Source: Eggerthella sinensis
Lineage (GTDB): Bacteria; Actinomycetota; Coriobacteriia; Coriobacteriales; Eggerthellaceae
Length of the DNA stretch: 64,000 nt
Direction: 5' to 3'
NCBI RefSeq assembly: GCF_003339815.1
Contig: NZ_PPTT01000012.1
Coordinates: 53,283-117,282 of the forward strand
Below are positions 17,955 to 25,562 of this stretch, piece after piece. The position numbers and the translations under genes were made by a program. Each line of letters starts with the position of its first letter. Positions within the stretch are counted from its first letter, which is position 1. A model generated the notes under the pieces. That model was not told the DNA's origin and ran no database searches. It saw nothing but the letters and a program-made list of their open reading frames with translations.

Positions 17955-17988
17955 ATGGTGCACCATTTTAGCAGGTTTCCCTGAAACC
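17955..17988 (-). promoter_or_regulatory. pgsA promoter region with two palindromes
   Basis: A minus-strand TAAAAT (17970-17965) overlaps the perfect 12-bp palindrome ATGGTGCACCAT (17955-17966) and follows GGTTTC-N3-GAAACC (17974-17988). The arrangement suggests a regulated start for the pgsA group; no clear -35 is visible. Confidence 0.35.
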
Positions 17989-18061
17989 CCGCCGCCCTTT
18001 CTTGCTTCAACAGGTTTTCCATCCATCTTAAGAAACCGTGACGGAGCGGGCGGCCCGAAAC

Positions 18062-18091
18062 GAGAAAACCCCGCTAAGGCGGGGTTTTCTC
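18062..18091. terminator. Bidirectional terminator after echF
   Basis: A perfect 13-bp stem, GAGAAAACCCCGC / GCGGGGTTTTCTC, with the loop TAAG. The T-rich arm makes it active on the minus strand, 19 nt beyond the echF stop, so it ends the ech operon. Confidence 0.85.
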
Positions 18092-18109
18092 ACGCGGAGG
18101 AGCGAATTC

Positions 18110-18466
18110 CTACGCGGTCTTCTTGGTGTCGGGGACCTCGAAGGTGTCCTCGTACTTCTCGGCCGCAGGCGGCGTGTACGTGGGCTCCATGGTCAGGCAG
18201 TCCTTCGGGCACTCGCGCACGCAGCTGCCGCACTGCACGCAGCGGAAGCGGTTGATGGACCACGTGCGGGCCGCCTTGTCCACCGTGATGGCGGAGCACG
18301 GGCAGCGCTTCATGCAGATGCCGCACAGGATGCACCGATCGACGTCGTTCACCACGTGGCCCTTGAGGCCCGCAGGAGGCGTCTTCGTCTGAACGGGGTA
18401 CAGCAGCGTCTCCGGCTTTTTGAACAGCGACCCGAAGGTCATCTTTCCCAGCTTGAAGCTTCCCAT
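18110..18466 (-). CDS. echF: Ech-type hydrogenase, 2x[4Fe-4S] ferredoxin-like subunit
   Basis: A 118-residue electron-transfer subunit related to NuoI/HyfH. Two complete cluster motifs are visible: C45-x2-C48-x2-C51-x3-C55 and C76-x2-C79-x2-C82-x3-C86. It would pass electrons from ferredoxin to the EchC cluster near the nickel site on the cytoplasmic face. It is the last gene of the six-gene operon, starting 7 nt after echE ends, and is followed by a strong terminator. Confidence 0.9.
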   Translation of the reverse strand: MGSFKLGKMTFGSLFKKPETLLYPVQTKTPPAGLKGHVVNDVDRCILCGICMKRCPCSAITVDKAARTWSINRFRCVQCGSCVRECPKDCLTMEPTYTPPAAEKYEDTFEVPDTKKTA

Positions 18467-18473
18467 GGTCCTC

Positions 18474-19562
18474 CTACCTTTCCGTGCAGCTGATGCAGGG
18501 GTCGATGGTGAGCACGATCATGTTGACGTCGGCCAGGTCGCAGCCCGCAAGCGCCGTGGCCATGCCGGCCAGGTTCTGCGACGTGGGCGTGCGCATGCGC
18601 ATGCGCTCCAGGTACTTCGACCCGTTGCCGCGCGCGTAGTAGTAGCACTCGCCGCGGGGCTGCTCCACCACGTTGGCGGCTTCGGCGCCCGCCGCGGGCG
18701 AGCCCTTCACGTCGACGGCGATGTCGCCGGCGGGGATCTTCGCGATCATCTCCTCGATGATGTCGATGGACTGCAGCACCTCGAGCGCGCGCACCTTGAC
18801 GCGGGCGTAGCAGTCGCCCTGGCCGTCGAGGATGGGCTGGAAGTCGTCGAGGAAGCCGTAGCCGCCGTTGCCCAGCATGCGCACGTCGTAGTTCACGTTG
18901 GAGGCGCGGGCGAACGGGCCCACCATGCTCTGCGCCAGCGCGTCCTCGTGGCTGATGTAGCCCACGCCCACGGTGCGGTTCTTCACCGAGGAGTCCTTGA
19001 GGAAGGCGTTGCACAGCTGGCGGTAGTCGTCCTTGATGCCCTCGAGCACGCGCTTCATCTCGGCGAACTGCGCGTCGTCGATGTCGCGGACCACGCCGCC
19101 CACCTTGACGACGGAGAAGATGACGCGGCCGCCCGTGGTCTTCTCGAAGATGTGGAGCACGCGCTCGCGCAAACGCCAGCAGTGCATGAACAGGCTCTCG
19201 AAGCCGAAGGCGTCGGCGGCGAGGCCCATCCACAGCACGTGGGAGTGGATACGGGAAAGCTCGTGCCAGATGACGCGCAGGTACTCGGCGCGCGTGGGGA
19301 TCTCGACGCCCATGAGCTTCTCGACGGTCTCGGCGTAGCCCATGGAGTGCCCGAAGGCGCAGATGCCGCAGATGCGCTCGGCCACGTAGATGAACTGGTT
19401 GTAGTCGCGCGTCTCGACGAGCTTCTCGAGGCCGCGGTGGATGAAGCCGATCTGCGGGACCGCTTCGATGACGGTCTCGTCCTCGACCACGAGGTCGAGG
19501 TGCAAAGGCTCGGGCAGCACCGGGTGCTGGGGGCCGAACGGGATGACGGTCGCCTTTCCCAT
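18474..19562 (-). CDS. echE: Ech-type [NiFe] hydrogenase large subunit
   Basis: A 362-residue group 4 [NiFe] hydrogenase catalytic subunit, related to NuoD. Both nickel-binding motifs survive: R-I-C65-G-I-C68 with H72, and C-terminal DPC356-I-S-C359-TER. Complex I subunits lack these cysteines, so this is a real hydrogenase. The protein ends three residues after the last cysteine, so no long cleavable C-terminal peptide is present. ATG 19562 has GAAGG 9-10 nt upstream and starts 1 nt beyond the echD stop. It makes or uses H2 with ferredoxin. Confidence 0.92.
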   Translation of the reverse strand: MGKATVIPFGPQHPVLPEPLHLDLVVEDETVIEAVPQIGFIHRGLEKLVETRDYNQFIYVAERICGICAFGHSMGYAETVEKLMGVEIPTRAEYLRVIWHELSRIHSHVLWMGLAADAFGFESLFMHCWRLRERVLHIFEKTTGGRVIFSVVKVGGVVRDIDDAQFAEMKRVLEGIKDDYRQLCNAFLKDSSVKNRTVGVGYISHEDALAQSMVGPFARASNVNYDVRMLGNGGYGFLDDFQPILDGQGDCYARVKVRALEVLQSIDIIEEMIAKIPAGDIAVDVKGSPAAGAEAANVVEQPRGECYYYARGNGSKYLERMRMRTPTSQNLAGMATALAGCDLADVNMIVLTIDPCISCTER

Positions 19563-19563
19563 G

Positions 19564-20250
19564 CTACTCACCTTCCTTTTCTGCCTTCGCGGCCTCACGG
19601 GCGGCCTTGGCTTCGAGCGCCGCCTTCACCTTGGCGGCCTTCTCGGGGTCGAGGTTCGCAATCTTGTCGTCGGCGGCCGCCTGCTTCGCCGCGGCCTCCT
19701 TCTTGGCCTTGGCCTCCATGGCGGCGCGCACCTTCGCGGCCTTCTCGGGATCCATGCCGGCCAGCTTGGCCTCCATGGCGGCGGCGTCGTCGGCGGGCTT
19801 GGCGGCCGCTTCGGCGCCCTCCCCTGCCGCGGCGGCCTGCTCCTTGGCAGCCTTGGCGGCGGCGATCTTCGCCGCCTTGTCGCGGGCGGCCTTCTGCGCG
19901 GGCGAGATGACGGTCATGGGCTCTTTCTGCGCGAGCGCGTAGAAGTTGCCGCCGAAGTCGATGGCGATGCCGTGCACGTCCACGCCGAACAGGTCGTGCG
20001 CCTCGTTCTCGAACACGAACGCGGCGATGAACTGGTCGGTGACGCTCGGCACGGGGGTGCCCTTCTTCACGCCTTTGATCTCATGGTTGACCAGCACGCC
20101 GTCTTTCATGAACGAGTAGATGAGGTCGATGCCGTCCTCGGTGTTCACGCACAGCATCTGTACGAAACGCCATCCGTCGGCTTTCTTCTCGGCCGCGAGT
20201 GCGGGCAGGCCCTCGAGGGTCAAGGGAACGAACTCGGTTTTCAGCGTCAT
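19564..20250 (-). CDS. echD: Ech-type hydrogenase subunit, NuoC-like with Ala/Lys-rich C-terminal extension
   Basis: Residues 1-115 form the 30-kDa-subunit domain (WRFVQMLCVN; ENEAHDLFGV at 81-90), shortened as in Ech. Residues 116-228 are a charged, Ala/Lys/Glu-rich predicted coiled coil with a duplicated unit: DPEKAAKV at 167-174 and again at 201-208, a 34-residue period. The extension is not part of the usual family domain and resembles highly charged linkers of other ferredoxin-using complexes; its role is unknown. It lies 3 nt after echC. Confidence 0.87.
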   Translation of the reverse strand: MTLKTEFVPLTLEGLPALAAEKKADGWRFVQMLCVNTEDGIDLIYSFMKDGVLVNHEIKGVKKGTPVPSVTDQFIAAFVFENEAHDLFGVDVHGIAIDFGGNFYALAQKEPMTVISPAQKAARDKAAKIAAAKAAKEQAAAAGEGAEAAAKPADDAAAMEAKLAGMDPEKAAKVRAAMEAKAKKEAAAKQAAADDKIANLDPEKAAKVKAALEAKAAREAAKAEKEGE

Positions 20251-20253
20251 ACG

Positions 20254-20697
20254 TCAGGCCCCTTTCTTCTGCGCCTGCAGGGCTTTCGACTTCTCTTCCA
20301 AGATGCCGAGCCCCTGCACGACCGCGTCGATGATGGCCTCGGGGCGCACGGCGCAGCCGGGCGCGTACACGTCCACCGGGATGGCCTGGTCGACGCCGCC
20401 GATCACGTTGTAGCAGTCGTGGAAGATGCCGGCGGAGCACGCGCAGATACCGCACGCGATGACCACCTTCGGCTCGACCATCTGGTTGTAGATCTCTTGC
20501 ACCACGCTGATGTTCTGCTCGTTCACGCTGCCCGTGACGAGGAAGATGTCGGCGTGCTTGGGGTTGCCCGTGTTGATGATGCCGAAACGCTCGACATCGA
20601 ACCCGGGGCACAGCGCGGCCAGCACTTCGATGTCGCAGCCGTTGCAGCTGGAACCGTCGTAGTGGATGACCCACGGTGATTTGGTTGCATACGTCAT
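20254..20697 (-). CDS. echC: Ech-type hydrogenase small subunit (NuoB-like)
   Basis: A 147-residue subunit holding the proximal 4Fe-4S cluster. Likely ligands are C18 and C21 (SSCNGCD), one of C82/C85 (ACGICACS) and C115 (APGCAVRPE). It contacts the large subunit and relays electrons to the nickel site. There is no Tat signal, so it stays cytoplasmic as in all group 4 enzymes. It starts 13 nt after echB ends. Confidence 0.92.
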   Translation of the reverse strand: MTYATKSPWVIHYDGSSCNGCDIEVLAALCPGFDVERFGIINTGNPKHADIFLVTGSVNEQNISVVQEIYNQMVEPKVVIACGICACSAGIFHDCYNVIGGVDQAIPVDVYAPGCAVRPEAIIDAVVQGLGILEEKSKALQAQKKGA

Positions 20698-20710
20698 AGC
20701 TGTGAGCTCC

Positions 20711-21580
20711 TTACAGGTACGCCATAAACGCGATGTTCACGCCGCCCGCCACGAGGGCCACGACCCACGCCGAGGCGAGCAGGGCCTGCCACTTCACGCG
20801 GGCGAAGTTGTTGTCGATCCAGATCTCCAGGAAGTACACGAGCGCCACCACCACGAAGGCGAGCACGATGGAGACGGGGTTGCCCCAGATGAAGAACAGC
20901 GCCGTCCAGCCGAGGAACAGGATGTTCTCGCACCAGTGCATGATCTCCACCTTCGCAAGCGTCTTGCCGCTCATCTCGGTGGTGATGCCCTTGACGATTT
21001 CCTGGTGCGCGTGGTGCGAGTACGACAGGTCGAACGGCGACTTGCGCAGCTTGATGGTGAGCACGAACAGGAAGCCCAGGAACACGAGCCAGATGTTCGT
21101 CACCACAGGCGCGTCGAGGAAGAACACGCCGGCGGAGTTGAACGTGCCCGCCGCCATGTAGAAGGCCACGGCCATGAACAGCACCATGGGCTCGTACGCC
21201 ATGACCTGCAGCGTCTCGCGGTTCGCGCCGATCTCGGAGTACGGCGAGCGCGTGGAGTACGCGGCCACGATGAAGAACAGCGCCGACAGCGTGATCACGA
21301 ACACGCTCATCAGCAGGTTTCCGCCGGAGAAGAAGATGCCGCCGGCGATGAGGGTGAACACGAGGGCGCACGTGACGTAGGTGCCCTCGGTGGAGTTCAC
21401 CGACACGTTGTCCTTCTCGATGAGCTTGCGCACGTCGTAGTACGGCTGGAGCAGCGGGGGTCCCACGCGACCCTGCATGCGGGCCGAGATCTTACGGTCG
21501 AGGCCGGCAAGCAGGCAACCCAGAACCGGGGCCACAATGGCGAACACCAGGGTGCCGATGAGAGCGAATAGCAACGTCAT
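20711..21580 (-). CDS. echB: Ech-type hydrogenase membrane subunit B (NuoH/HyfC-like)
   Basis: A 289-residue membrane protein with about eight hydrophobic helices. The conserved NuoH-type cytoplasmic loops are visible (LDRKISARMQGRVGPPLLQPYYD near the N-terminus; FDLSYSHHAHQEIVKG later). It anchors the hydrophilic arm and joins it to the ion-translocating EchA. It follows echA by 18 nt. Ion type (H+ or Na+) cannot be settled from sequence alone. Confidence 0.92.
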   Translation of the reverse strand: MTLLFALIGTLVFAIVAPVLGCLLAGLDRKISARMQGRVGPPLLQPYYDVRKLIEKDNVSVNSTEGTYVTCALVFTLIAGGIFFSGGNLLMSVFVITLSALFFIVAAYSTRSPYSEIGANRETLQVMAYEPMVLFMAVAFYMAAGTFNSAGVFFLDAPVVTNIWLVFLGFLFVLTIKLRKSPFDLSYSHHAHQEIVKGITTEMSGKTLAKVEIMHWCENILFLGWTALFFIWGNPVSIVLAFVVVALVYFLEIWIDNNFARVKWQALLASAWVVALVAGGVNIAFMAYL

Positions 21581-21598
21581 ATCAAATCACACCCTTTC

Positions 21599-23518
21599 TT
21601 AGAACAGTCCCGGAACGCCCACGGCCGCTGCCGCAAACGCGATGACGATGACGATGGTGCAGCAGGCGGTGCCGAAGGGCGAAATGCGCTTCTCGCCGAA
21701 CAGCCCCTCGAGGTACCAGTTGCGCGCCGAGGCGGTGGACTCGCCGGACAGCGAGTTCGAGAACGTGCGCTCGGCGTTGTCGCGGCTGACGCCGGCCAGG
21801 TAGATGTCCACCTTCTTGGCCTTGTTGCGCCCGAGGCCCGCGAACAGCACGACCGCGATGAACGCCGACAGCAGCGAGGCGATCCAGAGGTTGGACGACG
21901 CGATGTCCTGGCCCACGGTGCCGTACACGCTGTACACGTAGGGCTCCACCACCATCCAGGAGATGACGGGCAAGCCGATGCAGCACAGGATGACGAGCAC
22001 GGCCATCACCATGATGGCGATCCACTCGCTCGTGTGCACCTTGGTCTCTACGTTCTCGGGACGAGCGGCGATGCCGGAGAGCTTGCCGAGCCACTTCGCC
22101 CAGAACATGAACGTGGCGGCCGAGCCGAACGCAAGCAGCACGATGAGCGCTACCTGGCCGGTGTCGGCGAAGGAGACGAGCGTGGCCCACTTGGCCAGCA
22201 GCATGCCGAACGGAGCGATGAACATGCACATGATGCCCAGCATCATGAAGCGCGCGAGACGCGGCATGCGCTCGAACAGGAGGTCCATGTCCTCGATGTC
22301 GCGGCTGCCGATGTGGTGCTCGGCGGTGCCGACGCAGAGGAACAGCAGGGACTTCGCGATGGCATGGAACAGCACGAGGAACGTGGCCGCCCACACGGCT
22401 TCAGGCGTGCCGACGCCGGCGCAGGCCACGATCAGGCCGAGGTTCGCGATGGTCGAGTACGCCAGCACGCGCTTCGCGTTGGACTGCGAGATGGCCATGA
22501 ACGAGCAGAAGAGGAACGTGAGCCCGCCCACGAGGATGACCATGACCGAGGGCACGGGGCACGCGAGCATGATGGGGGCCAGCTTGACGAGCAGGAACAC
22601 GCCCGCCTTCACCATCGTGGAGGAGTGCAGCAACGCCGAGGTGGGCGTCGGCGCCACCATGGCGCCGAGCAGCCACGTGTGGAACGGCATCTGCGCGGCT
22701 TTCGTGAGGCCGGCGAACGCGAGCGCCGTCACCGGCAGCACCACGACGCCGGGGTTCGCGATGCCGATCTGCAGGAACTCGAGGAACGACAGCGTGTTGA
22801 ACTGGATGGCCATGACGTACAAGGCCAAAAGGAAGGCGATGCCGCCCAGGATGTTCATGATGATCTGGCGGAACGCGTTCTTGATGGCCTCTTCGGTACG
22901 GGTGTAGCCGATGAGCAGGAACGAGCACACCGTGGTGATCTCCCAGCCCGTGAACATCCACATCATGTTGTTGGAGAAGATGATGAGGAACATCGCGGCC
23001 AAGAAGACGAACATGAGGGCGAAGAACGTCGGGCGACGGTCCTTCGCGCCCTCGGGCTCGTGCGCCTGGAAGTCCTCCATGTAGCCGAGCGCGTACACGC
23101 AGATGCCGGAGCCGATGACGCCGATGATGAACGCCATGAGCAGCGACAGCGAGTCGAGGTACAGGCCTTCGGTCACGAGGATGTCGTGGGCGAAGCCGAA
23201 CTCGAACACGAGCGAGCCGACCACCTGCACGGCGGCGAGCACGCAGGCCCACACGTTCTTGTACTTGATGCCGAAGAACAGGATGGCGATGGCGATGAGC
23301 ACGCTGACGGCCATACAGATGTAGTCGACTACCGGGGAGTAGAACTCATACGTAATCCACGGAGCTCCCAGATAGGACACCACCAGCCACACCGATGCCA
23401 GCCCAATGACGAGAGCGGAGGCTCCCACAATCACATTTCGCGCTCGGTTGTTGCGCACGACAAGCAGAATGCCGGCAACAACCAGCGGGAAAAGGATTAA
23501 AAACCCGAGCATAGCCAC
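21599..23518 (-). CDS. echA: Ech-type hydrogenase membrane subunit A (NuoL/HyfB-like antiporter subunit)
   Basis: A 639-residue ion-pumping subunit with about 16 hydrophobic helices. The conserved helix-5 glutamate region is MFTGWEITTVCSFLLIGY, and lysine/histidine-bearing helices follow (FAGLTKAAQMPFHTWL; LLHSSTMVKAG). It is the first gene of echABCDEF, whose order matches the archaeal Ech operon. GTG 23518 fits the GGGGGAAG spacing better than the ATG six bases on, but both are possible. Together the complex could conserve energy from ferredoxin oxidation with proton reduction. Confidence 0.92.
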   Translation of the reverse strand: MAMLGFLILFPLVVAGILLVVRNNRARNVIVGASALVIGLASVWLVVSYLGAPWITYEFYSPVVDYICMAVSVLIAIAILFFGIKYKNVWACVLAAVQVVGSLVFEFGFAHDILVTEGLYLDSLSLLMAFIIGVIGSGICVYALGYMEDFQAHEPEGAKDRRPTFFALMFVFLAAMFLIIFSNNMMWMFTGWEITTVCSFLLIGYTRTEEAIKNAFRQIIMNILGGIAFLLALYVMAIQFNTLSFLEFLQIGIANPGVVVLPVTALAFAGLTKAAQMPFHTWLLGAMVAPTPTSALLHSSTMVKAGVFLLVKLAPIMLACPVPSVMVILVGGLTFLFCSFMAISQSNAKRVLAYSTIANLGLIVACAGVGTPEAVWAATFLVLFHAIAKSLLFLCVGTAEHHIGSRDIEDMDLLFERMPRLARFMMLGIMCMFIAPFGMLLAKWATLVSFADTGQVALIVLLAFGSAATFMFWAKWLGKLSGIAARPENVETKVHTSEWIAIMVMAVLVILCCIGLPVISWMVVEPYVYSVYGTVGQDIASSNLWIASLLSAFIAVVLFAGLGRNKAKKVDIYLAGVSRDNAERTFSNSLSGESTASARNWYLEGLFGEKRISPFGTACCTIVIVIAFAAAAVGVPGLF

Positions 23519-23677
23519 GTAGCTTCCCCCTTTACCTTTACCGATTGCACTTGAACAATGAAAGCGAGCAAGAATGCCCGCGCCGCCACTCTACCAGAGA
23601 AAAGCGAGCCGTCGAACGGCACGGCAACTCCGGAGGTTATTGCTCGGTAAAAGGGTGCAAACGGTGAATGCGGACAG

Positions 23678-23701
23678 GCCCAACGGTCTTTTGCGTTGGG
23701 C
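23678..23701. repeat. Perfect 8-bp hairpin upstream of echA
   Basis: GCCCAACG-N8-CGTTGGGC in the 277-bp gap between echA and the MATE gene. No T-run follows on either strand, so it is not a clear terminator; an operator or leader structure for ech is possible. A second palindrome, TGCACGTGCA, lies near 23759-23768. No convincing sigma-70 promoter was found in this gap. Confidence 0.4.
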
Positions 23702-23795
23702 TAACGGCTCATTGTTTCCCGTTTGTTGCAGGATCGTTTCCGATGGCCTACGTTATTGTGCACGTGCATAACTTGAATGGTGCAATAGGCTGCCC

Positions 23796-25316
23796 CTATG
23801 GCTGTTGCAGGGCTTTCATCTCCTCTTTCGCCTCGAGCTTGCGCAGCCGCCGCCATTCAAGTGCAAGAAAACCCGCCACGAGCAACGTGGACGTGATGTC
23901 GGAGATGGACGGCGCGAGCCACACGCTTTCAAGCGCCGTGATGGGCAGCAGGTGCGGCAGCACCACGGGGCAGAAGATGAGCAGCGGGATGAGGAAGAGG
24001 ATCTGGCGCGTGAGCGTGAGCACCGTGGCCTTCACCGCCTGGCCCGTGGCGTCGAAGTAGTTCGAGCCGATGGTTTGGATGGGCAGGATGGGGATGAACA
24101 TGAGGTACAGCACGAGCGCCCACGCCGTCTCGCCCATGTACTGCTCGGGCAGGCCGAAGAGGTGCGCGTACATATCGGGCGCGAGGATGACCGTGGCCCA
24201 CAGGGGCGTGGTGATGGCGATGCCCAGCGCGATGGCCTGCATGAGCACGCGCTTCATGCGGTCGAATTTTCGCGCGCCGTAGTTGTAGCCGATGATGGGC
24301 TGCGCGCCCATGGCGATGCCCATGGCCGGCATGAACGTGAACAGCCCCACGGCCGACAGCACGCGCATGACCGCGAGCGCGCCGTCCACGCCCAGCACGT
24401 CGGCCGCGCCGTAGAGCACCAGCAGGTTGTTCTCGATCATCGACGAGACGGCGTAGCCCAGCTCCATGATGGAGGGCGCGATGCCGAGCGCGCAGATGCG
24501 CAGCGCCGTGCGCGGGTCGATGACGAGCGAGGGGCGGCGCAGGGGCATGGGCGAGTTCTTCTTGAGGAAGAACTGCATGACGAACGCGGCCGACAGCGCC
24601 CACGAGCACACGGTGGCCAGGCCGGCCCCGCGCATGCCGCCGTCGAGCACGATGATGAACAGGTAGCCCAGCACCACGTTCGCGCCCGTGCCGATGAGCA
24701 TGGAGCCGAGCGCGCGGTTGGGATGGCCCGCCGTGCGGATGAAGTTGTTCATGCCGAAGGCGATGAACTGCAAGGGACAGCCCGCGATGATCACCGTCAT
24801 GAAGTCCGACGCGAGCGGCAGCACGGCGTCGTCGGCGCCCGAGTAGCGCAGGATGGGCTCGAGCGCGAAGACCGCGACCGCCCACAGCAGCACCGTGGCG
24901 ATGAGGAGCAGCACGAAGCTGTTGCCCACGACGCGCTCGGCCACCTCCTTCTTGCGCTCCCCCAGCTTGATGGCGGCCAGCGCGTTGCCGCCCACGCCCA
25001 CGAGCATGGCCACGGCCACCATGGCCGTCATCATAGGGTTCGCCACCGTGGTGGCGGCCAGGCCGTCGGCGCCCACCGCATGCCCCACGTACACCGCGTC
25101 GATGACGTTGTACAGCATCTGCACGAGCACGCCCACCACCGCCGGGATGGAGAACTCGAGCAGCAGCTTGAACGTGCTCTCGGTGCCCATGCGGTCGATC
25201 TTCTGGTCGCCCTTATCGCCCTTGGCGGGGGCGGCGGACGCCGCCGGCTCCCTGCCGACGAGGTCGGGCTGCTCGGGTTGCTCGGTGAGCTCGGTTTTCG
25301 TTTCGTTTCTCCGCAT
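23796..25316 (-). CDS. MATE-family multidrug efflux transporter
   Basis: A 506-residue 12-helix exporter of the MatE family (cation:drug antiporter), inner membrane. The first MatE repeat starts FKLLLEFSIPAVVGVLVQML and has YVGHAVGADGLAATTVANP; the second repeat has GIAPSIMELGYAVSSMIEN and QPIIGYNYGARKFDRMK. The 40-residue N-terminus is Glu/Pro-rich and cytoplasmic. ATG 25316 is the likeliest start, but its ribosome site is weak. It lies downstream of the YfcC transporter, separated by two hairpins. Confidence 0.88.
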   Translation of the reverse strand: MRRNETKTELTEQPEQPDLVGREPAASAAPAKGDKGDQKIDRMGTESTFKLLLEFSIPAVVGVLVQMLYNVIDAVYVGHAVGADGLAATTVANPMMTAMVAVAMLVGVGGNALAAIKLGERKKEVAERVVGNSFVLLLIATVLLWAVAVFALEPILRYSGADDAVLPLASDFMTVIIAGCPLQFIAFGMNNFIRTAGHPNRALGSMLIGTGANVVLGYLFIIVLDGGMRGAGLATVCSWALSAAFVMQFFLKKNSPMPLRRPSLVIDPRTALRICALGIAPSIMELGYAVSSMIENNLLVLYGAADVLGVDGALAVMRVLSAVGLFTFMPAMGIAMGAQPIIGYNYGARKFDRMKRVLMQAIALGIAITTPLWATVILAPDMYAHLFGLPEQYMGETAWALVLYLMFIPILPIQTIGSNYFDATGQAVKATVLTLTRQILFLIPLLIFCPVVLPHLLPITALESVWLAPSISDITSTLLVAGFLALEWRRLRKLEAKEEMKALQQP

Positions 25317-25470
25317 GGCTCGTTTCGCTCCAAAGTGCAGAACATGCGGCCCGCGAACCCTCGCGCCGAAGCGCGCCGTTCGCCGGTCGCATGCTCGTTG
25401 GTCTTCCGGTTTGTCCTGGCAGCCAGTATACGTGAGCGCCGAGCCGATCACAAGCCGCAGGAAACGCGAC

Positions 25471-25539
25471 GGGGAGCGCATGGCGAACAGCGCTCCCCGA
25501 GAGGGTGGGCGTCCGCTGTTGTCCGACAGGGGGACGCCC
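25471..25539 (-). terminator. Two tandem hairpins between YfcC and MATE genes
   Basis: The first reached on the minus strand (25507-25539) has an 8-bp stem GGGCGTCC/GGACGCCC around a smaller CTGT/ACAG stem. The second (25471-25498) is a perfect 9-bp stem GGGGAGCGC/GCGCTCCCC with a 10-nt loop. Neither has a good T-run. They probably end or attenuate the YfcC transcript. Confidence 0.5.
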
Positions 25540-25562
25540 CGAATATGGCATGGGAAAAGCTG

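Noticed and set aside
15395..17971. Very long open frame on the plus strand opposite vanW and pgsA
   Set aside because: It is an antisense shadow caused by high GC: rich in His/Arg/Ala/Gly, with no domain and no ribosome site, while the opposite strand encodes recognisable proteins. Similar shadows oppose most genes here.
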